From Sulfurovum sp. (GTDB lineage Bacteria > Campylobacterota > Campylobacteria > Campylobacterales > Sulfurovaceae), in the NCBI GenBank assembly GCA_026990595.1, contig JALXCZ010000001.1, forward strand, positions 26,734-90,733: a stretch of 64,000 nt of DNA. Reading direction: 5' to 3'. The notes beneath the pieces are model-generated. The model worked only from the letters and a program-made list of their open reading frames with translations. It did not search any database and was not told the origin of the DNA. Shown piece after piece: positions 1-9,917 of this stretch (its first letter is position 1; the number at the start of each line of letters is the position of its first letter). The position numbers and the translations under genes were made by a program.

Positions 1-38
1 TTTTTTCATAGATATATTGTGTCACCATTGTCATGGGT

Positions 39-233
39 TCATACAAGTCCCAATTCTGCAAAAATAGGCTCTACTTCCATCCACCAATTCTCAAGTTTCA
101 AGATCACATCACTTACAGCATTCTCTTCTTCTTTCCACTCTTTGATCTTCTCTATAATAAGCGGTTTATGCTCTTCAGCGATCTTATCTGATTTTTTAAT
201 ATGTTCTATGGCTTTTTCTATTTTTTGTTTCAT
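39..233 (-). CDS. Small charged hypothetical protein (64 aa)
   Basis: I do not recognise this family. The ATG at 233 is preceded by a good ribosome binding site (AAAGGATA) about 5 bases upstream, which supports a real gene. The protein is helical and highly charged (Lys/Glu-rich) with a C-terminal Trp pair near residue 50, no signal peptide and no membrane segment, so it should be cytosolic. It is divergent from nhaA with only about 60 bp between the starts. Confidence 0.6.
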   Translation of the reverse strand: MKQKIEKAIEHIKKSDKIAEEHKPLIIEKIKEWKEEENAVSDVILKLENWWMEVEPIFAELGLV

Positions 234-296
234 CTCTATATCCTTTTGTTAGTCTAATTTTGTTAGTATAAATCATACCATAAAAAGGGCATATTG

Positions 297-1469
297 ATGA
301 ACAAATTGCTAAAAGGTTTTATTAAGAACGATTCAACACCAGGTATTTTATTGATCATAGTAACAATTTTTGCACTGTTTTTGCAAAACAGTCCCCTTTC
401 TACATTTTATATGAGTTTTTTACATACTCCTGTCGAAATACGTTTTGGTCAGCTGCATATTGCCAAACCTCTCCTCCTCTGGGTCAATGACGGATTAATG
501 GCTATCTTCTTCTTTGTTATCGGACTGGAAGTAAAACGTGAAGTAATGGAGGGGCATCTCTCTTCCCTCTCACAAGTTACACTGCCAGGTATCGCTGCTT
601 TAGGAGGTATGATAGTTCCTGCCCTTGTTTTTGTAGCTTTCAATAATGGTGCAGAGTTTGCCATGAACGGTTGGGCCATACCAACGGCTACCGATATTGC
701 TTTTGCTTTGGGTATCTTATCACTGCTTGGAAACCGTGTCCCTGTTTCTCTGAAAATATTTCTCATGGCACTGGCGATCATAGATGACCTTGGTGCCATT
801 GTCATCATTGCCATATTCTACACTTCCGAACTCTCTACAATGTCCATCGCTATTGCTCTTGGAGCACTGGTAATCCTTTTTATTATGAACCGTATGCAGG
901 TTGCCAGACAAGCTGCCTATATTTTAGTGGGCATTGTACTCTGGGTCTCTGTACTGAAATCCGGTGTACACGCTACGCTTGCAGGTGTGGCTCTTGCTTT
1001 TATGATCCCTATGCACTCTAAAGACGAAAATGGAAAACCCTTCTCCATAGCATACAATATGGAACACAATCTACACTACTGGGTGGCCTTTTTCATTCTC
1101 CCGCTTTTTGCTTTTGTGAATGCAGGTGTCGACCTTAGAGGCATTTCTTTTGAAGAAATGGGTGGTTCTGTACCACTGGGTATTATGGCTGGGCTTTTCA
1201 TAGGAAAGCAGGTAGGCGTCTTTGGCTTCTCATGGGTAGCTATAAAACTCGGTATCGCCTCTTTGCCAAAAGAAGCAACATGGATAACCCTTTACGGTGT
1301 AGCTGTGCTTACCGGTATAGGTTTTACGATGAGTCTTTTTGTAGACACACTTGCCTATGATGATACAAAAATATTTCATTTTGCCGACAAGCTGGCTATC
1401 CTGCTTGGTTCACTCTTTTCCGGATTAGCCGGATACTCTGTTTTAAAGATAGCTACAAAGAAAGTATAG
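297..1469 (+). CDS. nhaA: Na+/H+ antiporter NhaA
   Basis: Electrogenic inner-membrane antiporter that exports Na+ in exchange for H+, for pH and sodium homeostasis. The protein has about 390 residues, the usual NhaA length, with roughly 12 hydrophobic segments. Asp133 (in TATDIAFALG) and the Asp163-Asp164 pair (IIDDLGA) fall at the same numbers as the known ion-binding aspartates of E. coli NhaA when counting from the ATG at 297. An upstream in-frame TTG at 294 is a less likely start. It appears monocistronic and precedes valS by about 115 bp. Confidence 0.96.
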   Translation: MNKLLKGFIKNDSTPGILLIIVTIFALFLQNSPLSTFYMSFLHTPVEIRFGQLHIAKPLLLWVNDGLMAIFFFVIGLEVKREVMEGHLSSLSQVTLPGIAALGGMIVPALVFVAFNNGAEFAMNGWAIPTATDIAFALGILSLLGNRVPVSLKIFLMALAIIDDLGAIVIIAIFYTSELSTMSIAIALGALVILFIMNRMQVARQAAYILVGIVLWVSVLKSGVHATLAGVALAFMIPMHSKDENGKPFSIAYNMEHNLHYWVAFFILPLFAFVNAGVDLRGISFEEMGGSVPLGIMAGLFIGKQVGVFGFSWVAIKLGIASLPKEATWITLYGVAVLTGIGFTMSLFVDTLAYDDTKIFHFADKLAILLGSLFSGLAGYSVLKIATKKV

Positions 1470-1506
1470 TTTTTCTCTTTCCATAAAACAAAAAGCACCA
1501 TTACGC

Positions 1507-1512
1507 TATAAT
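1507..1512 (+). promoter_or_regulatory. Probable -10 box of valS
   Basis: A perfect TATAAT preceded by GC, about 70 bases upstream of the valS ATG. The same GCTATAAT arrangement recurs before several genes in this window. No clear -35 is visible, as is usual in Campylobacterota. Confidence 0.55.
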
Positions 1513-1584
1513 CGCGACAATATATAGGGGTAAAGTGTTTTGTTTTTGTAAAAAAATCACATACCTTACTTTATAAGGATAGAA

Positions 1585-4251
1585 ATGAGCGAAACAGTAG
1601 AGAAAAAAGCAGGCTATAACCCAAAAGAAGTGGAAGACAGGTACTACAAACTTTGTGAAGCACGTGGGTATTTTGAGATAGACGGAAACAAGAGTATTCA
1701 GGAAGAGGGGAAGAACTTCTCCATCATGATGCCTCCGCCCAACGTCACAGGAAGCCTACACATCGGACATGCCCTTACTTTTACACTACAGGACATTATT
1801 ACTCGTTACAAGCGTATGGATGGGTTTAAGACACTTTGGCAGCCCGGTACTGACCATGCAGGTATAGCGACACAGAACATTGTTGAAAAACAACTTCTGG
1901 CAGAGGGTACGACCAAAGAGGAAATAGGACGAGAAAAGTTTTTAGAGCGCGCCTGGCTTCAGAAGGAGACTTCAGGCGGGAATATCGTTCACCAGATGCG
2001 AAAACTGGGTGTAACACCTGCCTGGAAACGTGAACGCTTCACTATGGATGAAGGACTGAAAGAAGCAGTTAAAGAAGCTTTTGTTTCACTTTACAATGAA
2101 GGGCATATCACACAAAATACCTACATGGTGAACTGGTGTACCCATGACGGCGCACTTTCTGACATTGAAGTAGAGCATGAAGAGGTCAACGGCAAATTCT
2201 ATCATATGATCTATAAATTTGCTGACGGAAGCGGAGAGGTAGAGGTAGCAACAACCAGACCGGAAACATACTTCGGAGATACTGCCATCATGGTACATCC
2301 TGATGATCCGCGCTATAAAGATATTGTCGGTAAAGAGATTCTGCTTCCGCTTACCGACAGAAAGATCAAAGTCATCACTGATGAGTATGTAGACAGGGAA
2401 TTTGGTACAGGTGTGGTAAAAGTCACACCTGCACATGACCAAAATGACTACGAAGTAGGGAAAAGACACAACCTCGAAATTGTGAAGGTATTCGATGAAA
2501 AAGGTATTTTAAATGAGTATTGTGGGGAATTTGCCGGACTTGAGCGTCTTGAGGCACGTCCTGCCATCGTCAAAGCACTTGAAAATGCCGGACATATCGT
2601 CAAAATAGAAGACCATGTGCATCAGGTAGGTCACTGCTACCGCTGTAAAAATATTGTGGAGCCTTTTATTTCCAAGCAGTGGTTCTTAGATTCTGAAGTG
2701 GCACAAGCATCTATTAGAAAGACCAAAGAAGAGACCAAAGAACGTGCTGCACATGGAGGAAGCCTCTTTCACCCTGCACACTGGATAAACTCCTACACAG
2801 CATGGATGGATGAACTGCGTCCATGGTGTATCTCCCGTCAGTTGTGGTGGGGACATCGTATTCCGGTCTTTACCTGTGATGACTGCGGACACCAGTGGGC
2901 AGACAAAGCAGACCATCCCGAAGCTTGTCCACAATGTGACTCCGGGCATATAACACAAGACCCTGATGTACTCGATACATGGTTCTCTTCTGCCTTATGG
3001 GCAATGTCACCCCTTGGCTGGGGGAACAACGGTAAATTACATGCACTCTATAATGATACCGATATGGAAGATTTCTATCCGAACTCTCTGCTTATTACCG
3101 GCTTTGATATTATGTTCTTCTGGGTAGCACGTATGATGATGATGAGTGAACATTTTACCGGTGAACTGCCGTTCAAAGACATTTACATGCATGCACTTGT
3201 GCGTGATGAACATGGAGCGAAGATGTCCAAGTCCAAAGGGAATGTCATCGATCCGCTTGATATGGTTGAAGAGCACTCTGCGGACATTATCCGCTTTACC
3301 CTTGCCTATTTGGCGGTACAGGGGCGTGATATTAAACTTGGGGCTAAGAACCTTGAACAGTTCAGAAACTTCACGAACAAGCTTTACAATGCAACAAATT
3401 ACCTACAGCTTAATGTGGATACGTTTAAAGACTTAAAAGAGATTGAGGTAAAAACACCACTGGGCCGCTATATGCAAAGCAGACTTGCTTTAGCTGTTAA
3501 AGAAGTACGTGAGAGCTTGGAGACTTACAAATTCAATGAATCTGCAAGAATTCTTTACAACTTTGTCTGGAATGAATTCTGTGACTGGGGGATCGAGTAC
3601 TCCAAAGCAGATAGAGAGAGTGTGGCAGAGTTGGGCGCTATTTTTAAAGAGACGTTAAAAATGGTTTCTCCATTCATGCCGTTCATCTCTGACCATCTTT
3701 ACCACAAACTAAGCGGTACTATCCTTGAAGAAGGAGAGTCACTCATGGTGATGCACTTTCCTAAAGAGATAAGCACAGATGAAGAGGCTGAAAAGATGTT
3801 TGCCATCATTGAAGAATCCATTACTGCCCTGCGCCGTGCAAAAGTCATCATCGACATGGGGAACTCCAAAATAGACAAAGCGTACATCAAACTGGATGAT
3901 GGTGTGAACATTGATACTGCTATGGCCAAACCGTTCATTCAAAAGCTTGCAAAAGTAGATGAGATAGAATTTGTCGATGCAAAAGTATCTGACAGTATTA
4001 CTGATGTGTCTGATAATTTGGAAGTCTATCTGCCTACCGGAGAGATAGATATGACCCCTATTATCAACAAGCTTACACGCCAAAAAGAGAAACTTGAAAA
4101 AGAGATAGTCAAACTTAACGGTATGCTGAACAATGAACGTTTCGTAGCCAATGCCCCTGAAGCTGTCATTGCCGAAAACAGACAGGCACTCGAAGATGCA
4201 CAGAACAAAATGGCAAAAGTAAGCACAGAGCTTGAAGGGTTCGGTGCCTGA
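1585..4251 (+). CDS. valS: Valine--tRNA ligase
   Basis: Class I aminoacyl-tRNA synthetase that charges tRNA-Val. The signature HIGH is at residues 59-62 and KMSKS at 546-550. The central editing (CP1) domain includes the TTRPET motif near residue 225. The C-terminus is a charged coiled coil (about 825-885), as in bacterial ValRS. The length of 888 aa is normal. The start at 1585 has an upstream AAGGA-like site. Its TGA shares one base with the next gene's ATG, so the Sel1 gene is probably translationally coupled. Confidence 0.98.
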   Translation: MSETVEKKAGYNPKEVEDRYYKLCEARGYFEIDGNKSIQEEGKNFSIMMPPPNVTGSLHIGHALTFTLQDIITRYKRMDGFKTLWQPGTDHAGIATQNIVEKQLLAEGTTKEEIGREKFLERAWLQKETSGGNIVHQMRKLGVTPAWKRERFTMDEGLKEAVKEAFVSLYNEGHITQNTYMVNWCTHDGALSDIEVEHEEVNGKFYHMIYKFADGSGEVEVATTRPETYFGDTAIMVHPDDPRYKDIVGKEILLPLTDRKIKVITDEYVDREFGTGVVKVTPAHDQNDYEVGKRHNLEIVKVFDEKGILNEYCGEFAGLERLEARPAIVKALENAGHIVKIEDHVHQVGHCYRCKNIVEPFISKQWFLDSEVAQASIRKTKEETKERAAHGGSLFHPAHWINSYTAWMDELRPWCISRQLWWGHRIPVFTCDDCGHQWADKADHPEACPQCDSGHITQDPDVLDTWFSSALWAMSPLGWGNNGKLHALYNDTDMEDFYPNSLLITGFDIMFFWVARMMMMSEHFTGELPFKDIYMHALVRDEHGAKMSKSKGNVIDPLDMVEEHSADIIRFTLAYLAVQGRDIKLGAKNLEQFRNFTNKLYNATNYLQLNVDTFKDLKEIEVKTPLGRYMQSRLALAVKEVRESLETYKFNESARILYNFVWNEFCDWGIEYSKADRESVAELGAIFKETLKMVSPFMPFISDHLYHKLSGTILEEGESLMVMHFPKEISTDEEAEKMFAIIEESITALRRAKVIIDMGNSKIDKAYIKLDDGVNIDTAMAKPFIQKLAKVDEIEFVDAKVSDSITDVSDNLEVYLPTGEIDMTPIINKLTRQKEKLEKEIVKLNGMLNNERFVANAPEAVIAENRQALEDAQNKMAKVSTELEGFGA

Positions 4252-4835
4252 TGCAACGCACTATAAAAGAGGCATACGACGCCCTTATTACCAAAAAATA
4301 TGACCAAGCATTTACACTTTATAGCCAACTGGTAGAAGAGAAAGAGCCGACAAGTTTTTACTATCTTGGCTTTCTCCATTTTAGAGGTTTTGGTGTGCCA
4401 CAGGACTCTAAAAAAGCCTTTAGCTACTATCTCGAAGCAGCCACCAGAGAAGTCCCTGTCGCACAGTTTGAAGTGGCACTTATGCTTGAAAACGGCGAAG
4501 GGTGCGAACAGAATTTTTCAGAAGCTGCATTCTGGTACGAAGAAGCTGCAAAACGCGGAAATATTGATGCATTCAATAACCTTGCAGCTATGTTCAAAGA
4601 GGGACGCGGTGTAGAGCAGGACTATAAAAAAGCCTATGTACTCTTTAAAAAAGCCGCCATAGAGGGAAATGCCTCTGCACAGTTCAACCTTGGAGCACTC
4701 TATGATATGGGCTTAGGTTGCGAAGAAGACAAAGAGAAAGCCATAGAGTGGTGTAGAAAAGCATCTTTCCAAGGACACCAAAAGGCCAAAGAGATCATGA
4801 TGCGGATGCAGAATGACGGACAGGTGGTCTTTTAA
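4251..4835 (+). CDS. Sel1/TPR-like repeat protein
   Basis: A 194-residue protein built of about five consecutive ~36-residue Sel1-like repeats (recurring A..Yx.A pattern with GxGVxxDxxKA). Sel1 repeats form alpha-solenoids that mediate protein-protein contact. No signal peptide is visible, so a cytosolic scaffold is likely. The ATG overlaps the valS stop by one base, indicating co-expression. Its stop overlaps the convergent GGDEF/EAL gene's stop by three bases (4832-4835). No specific partner can be named. Confidence 0.9.
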   Translation: MQRTIKEAYDALITKKYDQAFTLYSQLVEEKEPTSFYYLGFLHFRGFGVPQDSKKAFSYYLEAATREVPVAQFEVALMLENGEGCEQNFSEAAFWYEEAAKRGNIDAFNNLAAMFKEGRGVEQDYKKAYVLFKKAAIEGNASAQFNLGALYDMGLGCEEDKEKAIEWCRKASFQGHQKAKEIMMRMQNDGQVVF

Positions 4836-7144
4836 CGTTTCCGTAAATACTTTTTAGCAAAGCTGTCTGCTTCTATAGGTTTTCCAAAAAGAAATCCCTG
4901 ATAGATAAGATCTTTATCTATCTCCTCAAGCAGCTCCTTTTGTTTCTCCTCCTCTATACCTTCTACTACAATATGATAATGAAACTGTCTTCCGATCGCA
5001 AGTATTGTTTTGATCAAAGTAATATCATCTGGTCTGTATTGAATGTCTTTGACAAATTCTCTATCTATTTTCAATGTATCGAAAGAGAGTTTTTTCAGAT
5101 AGGAGAGAGAAGAATATCCTATACCAAAATCATCGATCGCACATTTGATCCCCTCTTTGCGTAAAGCGTCTATCACATCTTGCGTATCTTCAAAATTATC
5201 AATGATCGATCTTTCTGTAATCTCTATCATAATGTCACTGGTTTCCAAACCATACTTTCTAAGTTTAACAAGGAATTCAATAACAAAATGATTGACCAGT
5301 AACTGTTTAGCATCTATATTGATAGAGATATAATTTAATTTCCAGATATCCTCTTTTTTCAATCGTGATATATATTTGCATATCTCTTCGATAAGCCACC
5401 ATGTCATATCAGAAATAAGACCTGTTTCAATGGCTATTGGAATAAATTCATTTGGTAGTAACAACCCTTGTTCCGGGTGTTCCCAACGTAAAAGACATTC
5501 AGCTGCGACCACACTTTTATTCTCATCATCCTCCATAGTAACCAATGGTTGTAAATAGAGTTGAAGCTGATTCATTTTGGGTGCAGATGCAAGATCATGC
5601 TGTAGTAAAAAAAGTTTTTTTCGTTCTTTATCCAATTGTGTATCATAATAGGAAGTATGGTCATTCCCTGTTTTTTTTGCCTGATACATTGCAATATCTG
5701 CATGACGTATGATCTCTTCAATATCAAAAGTATCAGGTTCAATCGCTACGATCCCGATACTTGTATGAATGGACAAATTCATATCATTCACAAGAAAAGG
5801 CATGGAAAATACTTTTTGTATCCGTTCAATACACGCTTGTGCTGCATAGTGTGTCTCTATCAAATTCTCTGCAATAAAAGGAGAAACCAAAATAAATTCA
5901 TCACCACCGAACCTGCTTGCAATACACTCTTTTTTTACAAATTTCGTTAATCTGTTCGCTATGGCAATAAGCAGTTCATCCCCGGCTTTATGACCCAGAG
6001 AATCGTTGATATGTTTAAATTTATTAAGGTCAAGATAAAAAAGCAGGGAGTAAAAACTTTTATGCTGCTTTTTTTGCATAAAAGCGCTTATATACTCTGT
6101 CAGTCCTCTTCTGTTCAAAAGTGACGTAAGAAGATCATGTTTGGCAAGAAATTCCAATTCTTCTATAGCAGTATGCTCTCTAGTCTTGTCATCAATGATC
6201 CCTATACCACCCAGGACATTCCCCTGATCATCATTGAATGCAAAACAGATGATCTCTGCCCAGAGATCAAGTCCCTGTATGGAATGGTAGGGACCTGTAT
6301 AGACCTGAGAACCGTGATGCAATGCTTTTTTCATAGTATCCAGTACCCTTGAATCAGGTAAAGTAGTCAGATCAAGTCCTATGATCTGATCTTTTGTTGT
6401 CTGAAGAAGTTTAAGCAATGCGTCATTCCCATCTATGATATGCAAATTAAAATCATAGGAGAATATGGCCAGCGGTGCTTCTTCAACAAAATGATAAAGC
6501 AGGTTCTGTTTCTCCTGCAGTGCTTTTTTTACAGTAAATATCTGTGCTTCCTGCCGGATGATCTTACGATGCTGTTTTACTCCTTGTACAACCACGATTA
6601 TTTTAGTAACAATATAGATAATGATCAGAAATGCTATGATCAGATAAAGTTCCGTACCTTGCATCAATACAATGAGAAGAAGAGGAAGCATAATAGTTAA
6701 GACGTATCCTATAGCTATACGATAATCAGGAGCCAATGCTGTACCTGAACCTCCGGAGAGCCCAAGCAAGACAATAACAATAAAAAGCTGATGCTGCACA
6801 CTGTCATCATAAGGAATGACCATAAGTGCCAATGCAGCAAAAAAGGCACCAGTCAAAAATGTCGGTACTGCAAAATTTGCATACCATGTTTTAAGGGAAT
6901 GTTTTTTAGGGTTTTTTCTGAACGAAACAGCAGAAAAAAGTCTATATGTAACCAGCATTAGAAGGAGAAGATTCCATACAATGATCTCTAAACCAAGTAC
7001 TGGATAAATAAAATAGGAGATAACAATACTTAAGACGATCACCACCAATAGACTTTTTTCAGACATGGCATAAAGGTTTGAAACCATTTTATAGTCTATT
7101 GGCAACAATGTTTTTAATTGTGTGATCTTCTCCAAAATACTCAT
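4832..7144 (-). CDS. Membrane PAS-GGDEF-EAL protein (c-di-GMP turnover)
   Basis: Predicted bifunctional cyclic-di-GMP enzyme in the inner membrane. The N-terminus (about 25-190) has five to six hydrophobic segments. A PAS domain (about 215-330) follows, then a GGDEF domain with an intact GGDEF at 413-417 (cyclase site), then an EAL domain. In the EAL domain the metal-binding motif reads ECL (Glu549) instead of EAL. The other phosphodiesterase motifs remain: ITE, DDFG, KID and EGxE. Both activities are therefore possible. It is monocistronic and convergent with the Sel1 gene. Confidence 0.93.
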   Translation of the reverse strand: MSILEKITQLKTLLPIDYKMVSNLYAMSEKSLLVVIVLSIVISYFIYPVLGLEIIVWNLLLLMLVTYRLFSAVSFRKNPKKHSLKTWYANFAVPTFLTGAFFAALALMVIPYDDSVQHQLFIVIVLLGLSGGSGTALAPDYRIAIGYVLTIMLPLLLIVLMQGTELYLIIAFLIIIYIVTKIIVVVQGVKQHRKIIRQEAQIFTVKKALQEKQNLLYHFVEEAPLAIFSYDFNLHIIDGNDALLKLLQTTKDQIIGLDLTTLPDSRVLDTMKKALHHGSQVYTGPYHSIQGLDLWAEIICFAFNDDQGNVLGGIGIIDDKTREHTAIEELEFLAKHDLLTSLLNRRGLTEYISAFMQKKQHKSFYSLLFYLDLNKFKHINDSLGHKAGDELLIAIANRLTKFVKKECIASRFGGDEFILVSPFIAENLIETHYAAQACIERIQKVFSMPFLVNDMNLSIHTSIGIVAIEPDTFDIEEIIRHADIAMYQAKKTGNDHTSYYDTQLDKERKKLFLLQHDLASAPKMNQLQLYLQPLVTMEDDENKSVVAAECLLRWEHPEQGLLLPNEFIPIAIETGLISDMTWWLIEEICKYISRLKKEDIWKLNYISINIDAKQLLVNHFVIEFLVKLRKYGLETSDIMIEITERSIIDNFEDTQDVIDALRKEGIKCAIDDFGIGYSSLSYLKKLSFDTLKIDREFVKDIQYRPDDITLIKTILAIGRQFHYHIVVEGIEEEKQKELLEEIDKDLIYQGFLFGKPIEADSFAKKYLRKR

Positions 7145-7175
7145 AATACATTATACTGTGTATTCTCTGATTATT

Positions 7176-8444
7176 TCATAGTTCATCTCCTGTTTTAAGG
7201 ATATCCAGCCCAAAACGTTCCCTTAAATTTTGTATCTCTTTGCTTAATTTTTGATGGATCATATCACTTTCAAACTCTATCAGAGAAAGTGTTTTTCTAT
7301 GGTTGGAGATAAAATTTGAAACATTGAGTGTCAATTTAACAGCACCTTTACAAGAACATGCTATTTCCTTGTACATCTGTGTGACTATCTCTTTAAATAC
7401 CATTTCACTGAAAAGACGGTCAACCGTAATACTCTGTTTTACTTTCACGCCATACTCATAATTGATCTTCAGATAATAGGTGGTAGGATTTGCCTCGATC
7501 GTCATAACCATATAGGTAATATGCCTTGCCATGATCATTATACGGCGTTTGATCTCATCGGCATCATAGATGGCATCGAATGTCCGGCTGATACCGATAG
7601 ATTTACGCTCTCTCCGTTCCTCTATTCCCTCATTGTCACTGCCTGTTACCCTGTTATATATCTGTATACCGGGTTTTTTCCAGGAGTAAAGAAGAGACTT
7701 GTATCGTTTCACATCGCCCAATGTAGAAATATAATGTTCTTCCAGTCTTTTTTGGAACCCTTTGCCTATGCCCGGAAATGCTTTAATAGGTATCTCTTCA
7801 ATATAGGCATTTATATCTTTTACCTCATAGACTCCGTATGGTTTAGCTGATTCTGTAGCGAGTTTTGCTATCCACTTTGCTTTAGAGATGCCTATGGAGA
7901 CGGGGATGTCAAAATGTTGCAGTATTTTTGCCTGTAACATCTTGGCAAAATCATATACCTCTTCATCCTTGATCCATCCGCTTACATCTGCAAAGAACTC
8001 ATCTATACTGTACTGCTCTACCAAAGGTATGTGTGCCCTCATAAAAGCATGCATTCTATGTGAAAGTGTATGATAAAGCGGATAATTTGACGGTACTACC
8101 ACCATTTCAGGACAAAGCTGCAATGCCAGTGCAATCGGCATTGCCGTCTTTACACCACAGGCTCTTGCTTCATAACTGGCAGTGGTAATAATGCCTAGTA
8201 TCTTCTTGCGCCCATCCAAGTTATCTACAAAATAGGATTCAAATGTTTTTTTTCGTTCACTGTAAAAGACAGGCGTTACAAATGCTCCACTGTTATCATT
8301 GATCAGCTTGATATTGGTTCTTTTTCTGTTAAATATCTCCAGATTACTCCGGGAACCCACTGCCATAGGGATACTTTTTAAAGAATGATCCACACTGCGT
8401 TCGGCTGAGGCAAAAAAACTGTCTATATCTATATGAAGGAACAT
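7176..8444 (-). CDS. Y-family (DinB/ImuB-like) translesion DNA polymerase
   Basis: Error-prone polymerase of the DinB/UmuC superfamily for bypass of DNA lesions. The N-terminal metal site HIDIDSFF (Asp5, Asp7) and the second acidic motif YSIDEFF are intact, and TTASYEARACGVKTAMP matches the finger/palm motif, so it should be catalytic. Compared with ordinary DinB there is an extra segment of roughly 50 residues (about 34-83) between the first strand and that motif. The C-terminal little-finger part is present but divergent and I see no clear beta-clamp motif. No adjacent imuA or dnaE2 is present. Confidence 0.9.
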   Translation of the reverse strand: MFLHIDIDSFFASAERSVDHSLKSIPMAVGSRSNLEIFNRKRTNIKLINDNSGAFVTPVFYSERKKTFESYFVDNLDGRKKILGIITTASYEARACGVKTAMPIALALQLCPEMVVVPSNYPLYHTLSHRMHAFMRAHIPLVEQYSIDEFFADVSGWIKDEEVYDFAKMLQAKILQHFDIPVSIGISKAKWIAKLATESAKPYGVYEVKDINAYIEEIPIKAFPGIGKGFQKRLEEHYISTLGDVKRYKSLLYSWKKPGIQIYNRVTGSDNEGIEERRERKSIGISRTFDAIYDADEIKRRIMIMARHITYMVMTIEANPTTYYLKINYEYGVKVKQSITVDRLFSEMVFKEIVTQMYKEIACSCKGAVKLTLNVSNFISNHRKTLSLIEFESDMIHQKLSKEIQNLRERFGLDILKTGDEL

Positions 8445-8556
8445 AGTAGAAGTATAGTGTAATAAAGAGGAACATGTAAAAAATGTGTCATATTGTCATA
8501 CTATCGGTAAGTTGGTAGCAATTTGGAGGTTATTTATTAAAATATGTATATTAAAG

Positions 8557-8647
8557 TGGCGGACAAGGAGGGATTCGAACCCTCGGTAAGTTTGCACCTA
8601 CACGCCCTTAGCAGGGGCGCGGATTCAGCCAGCTCTCCCACTTGTCC
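8557..8647 (-). tRNA. tRNA-Ser (anticodon GCU)
   Basis: On the minus strand the sequence folds as a 91-nt class II tRNA. The acceptor stem GGACAAG pairs with CTTGTCC, followed by G and an encoded CCA. The anticodon loop CTGCTAA gives GCU, reading AGC/AGU. A long variable arm precedes the T arm with GGTTCGAATCC. The long variable arm plus this anticodon identifies serine. Confidence 0.97.
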
Positions 8648-8696
8648 ATTGTTGTTTTGTGGGTGAGATTATAATGCATTTGGCTTAAATGAAAGC

Positions 8697-9917
8697 TTAA
8701 ACGATACAGTTTTCTCCACGCTTTTCCAGCTTTTTCAATATTACCCTGTTTTTCCCGTTATTTTTTGCCTTATAGAGTGCTTTGTCTGCTCTCTGAAGCA
8801 GGCTGTTGGCATCATCGCAATCACACTGCCCTCTCCATGCAAGCCCAAAACTTGCTGTTAAATGTCCAATATGTTTAAATGTATGTTCATCTAGCATTTT
8901 GCGTAATGTTTCTGTACGATCCATGGCTCTTTGCAGATCATCCATCTTTAGGACCAGAAGAAACTCTTCCCCTCCCCATCTGGCAATAAGATCATCCTGA
9001 CGAATATTTTTTTTGAGCAAAAAGGCGAACTCTTTGAGTACATCATCTCCTACTGTATGTCCGTAATTATCATTGACCGCTTTAAAATCATCAATATCCA
9101 CTACAATCAATGCAAAATTATTTTCTTCTTTCAATAACTGTTCCAATCTTAGATCAAAATATTTCTTCCTGTATACACTGGTCAGAGCATCCACTTCTAC
9201 TTCTGCTTCCAAACTTTTTTTCTTTTCATAAATATCAGTAACTCTGGAGAGCGTAAAAAGTCTATGAGTCTCTTCTATTGCTGTTGACTGCATAATAAAA
9301 GTATCATTGCCGATATTAAGATTGATCTCACTGCCTCTGATATGTTTATGCAGTTCATTATAACTTTTAATGTTTTTATTGACATAGGGGTAGAGTTTCA
9401 ATGCTTTTGCTTTGATCTCATCCAGATTCTCTGCATGAAAGTAATGAAGAAAAGTCTGATTTGCAAATTCAATTCTATCATCTGAATTTGTAACAAAAAG
9501 CAGTGAATTCTGTGCATCAATGATCTTCTGCAACGCATGATAAAGCAGTGTAGTCTCGTTACTGTACTGCAAAAGCTGCTGTTGTGCCTGTGTCATTTTT
9601 GTAATATTCTGAAGTAAGACCAATGCAATGTCATGATTATAATGGTCAAGAGAAATATTCATATAATAACCGTTTTTCTGAATGGTCTTAAATGTATATG
9701 TGAAATCTTTTTTTTCAAATACTTCCTTTAATTTCTCCTCAAAACCTAAAAATTCCGGCATATGCATTAAAACATCATCCCCTTCATAAGGCACATTTTC
9801 CATATATTTAAGTACCCCCACAGAAGTATTTACCACCTTAAGATCTCTGTCGATCAGCAGATACTCAAAAATATTCTTGGAAAGTATCGTATTGAGTATT
9901 ATCTGTATATTAGTCAT
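8697..9917 (-). CDS. PAS-GGDEF diguanylate cyclase
   Basis: Soluble diguanylate cyclase: PAS-like sensory regions (about 5-115 and 135-235) precede a GGDEF domain with GGEEF at residues 315-319, a functional variant. No membrane segment or EAL domain is present. I prefer the ATG at 9917 because it has a strong AAGGAG site; the open frame extends to 9941 without one. It overlaps the upstream small-GTPase gene by 8 bp, so it is the last gene of the four-gene GTPase operon and c-di-GMP output may be linked to that GTPase. Confidence 0.93.
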   Translation of the reverse strand: MTNIQIILNTILSKNIFEYLLIDRDLKVVNTSVGVLKYMENVPYEGDDVLMHMPEFLGFEEKLKEVFEKKDFTYTFKTIQKNGYYMNISLDHYNHDIALVLLQNITKMTQAQQQLLQYSNETTLLYHALQKIIDAQNSLLFVTNSDDRIEFANQTFLHYFHAENLDEIKAKALKLYPYVNKNIKSYNELHKHIRGSEINLNIGNDTFIMQSTAIEETHRLFTLSRVTDIYEKKKSLEAEVEVDALTSVYRKKYFDLRLEQLLKEENNFALIVVDIDDFKAVNDNYGHTVGDDVLKEFAFLLKKNIRQDDLIARWGGEEFLLVLKMDDLQRAMDRTETLRKMLDEHTFKHIGHLTASFGLAWRGQCDCDDANSLLQRADKALYKAKNNGKNRVILKKLEKRGENCIV

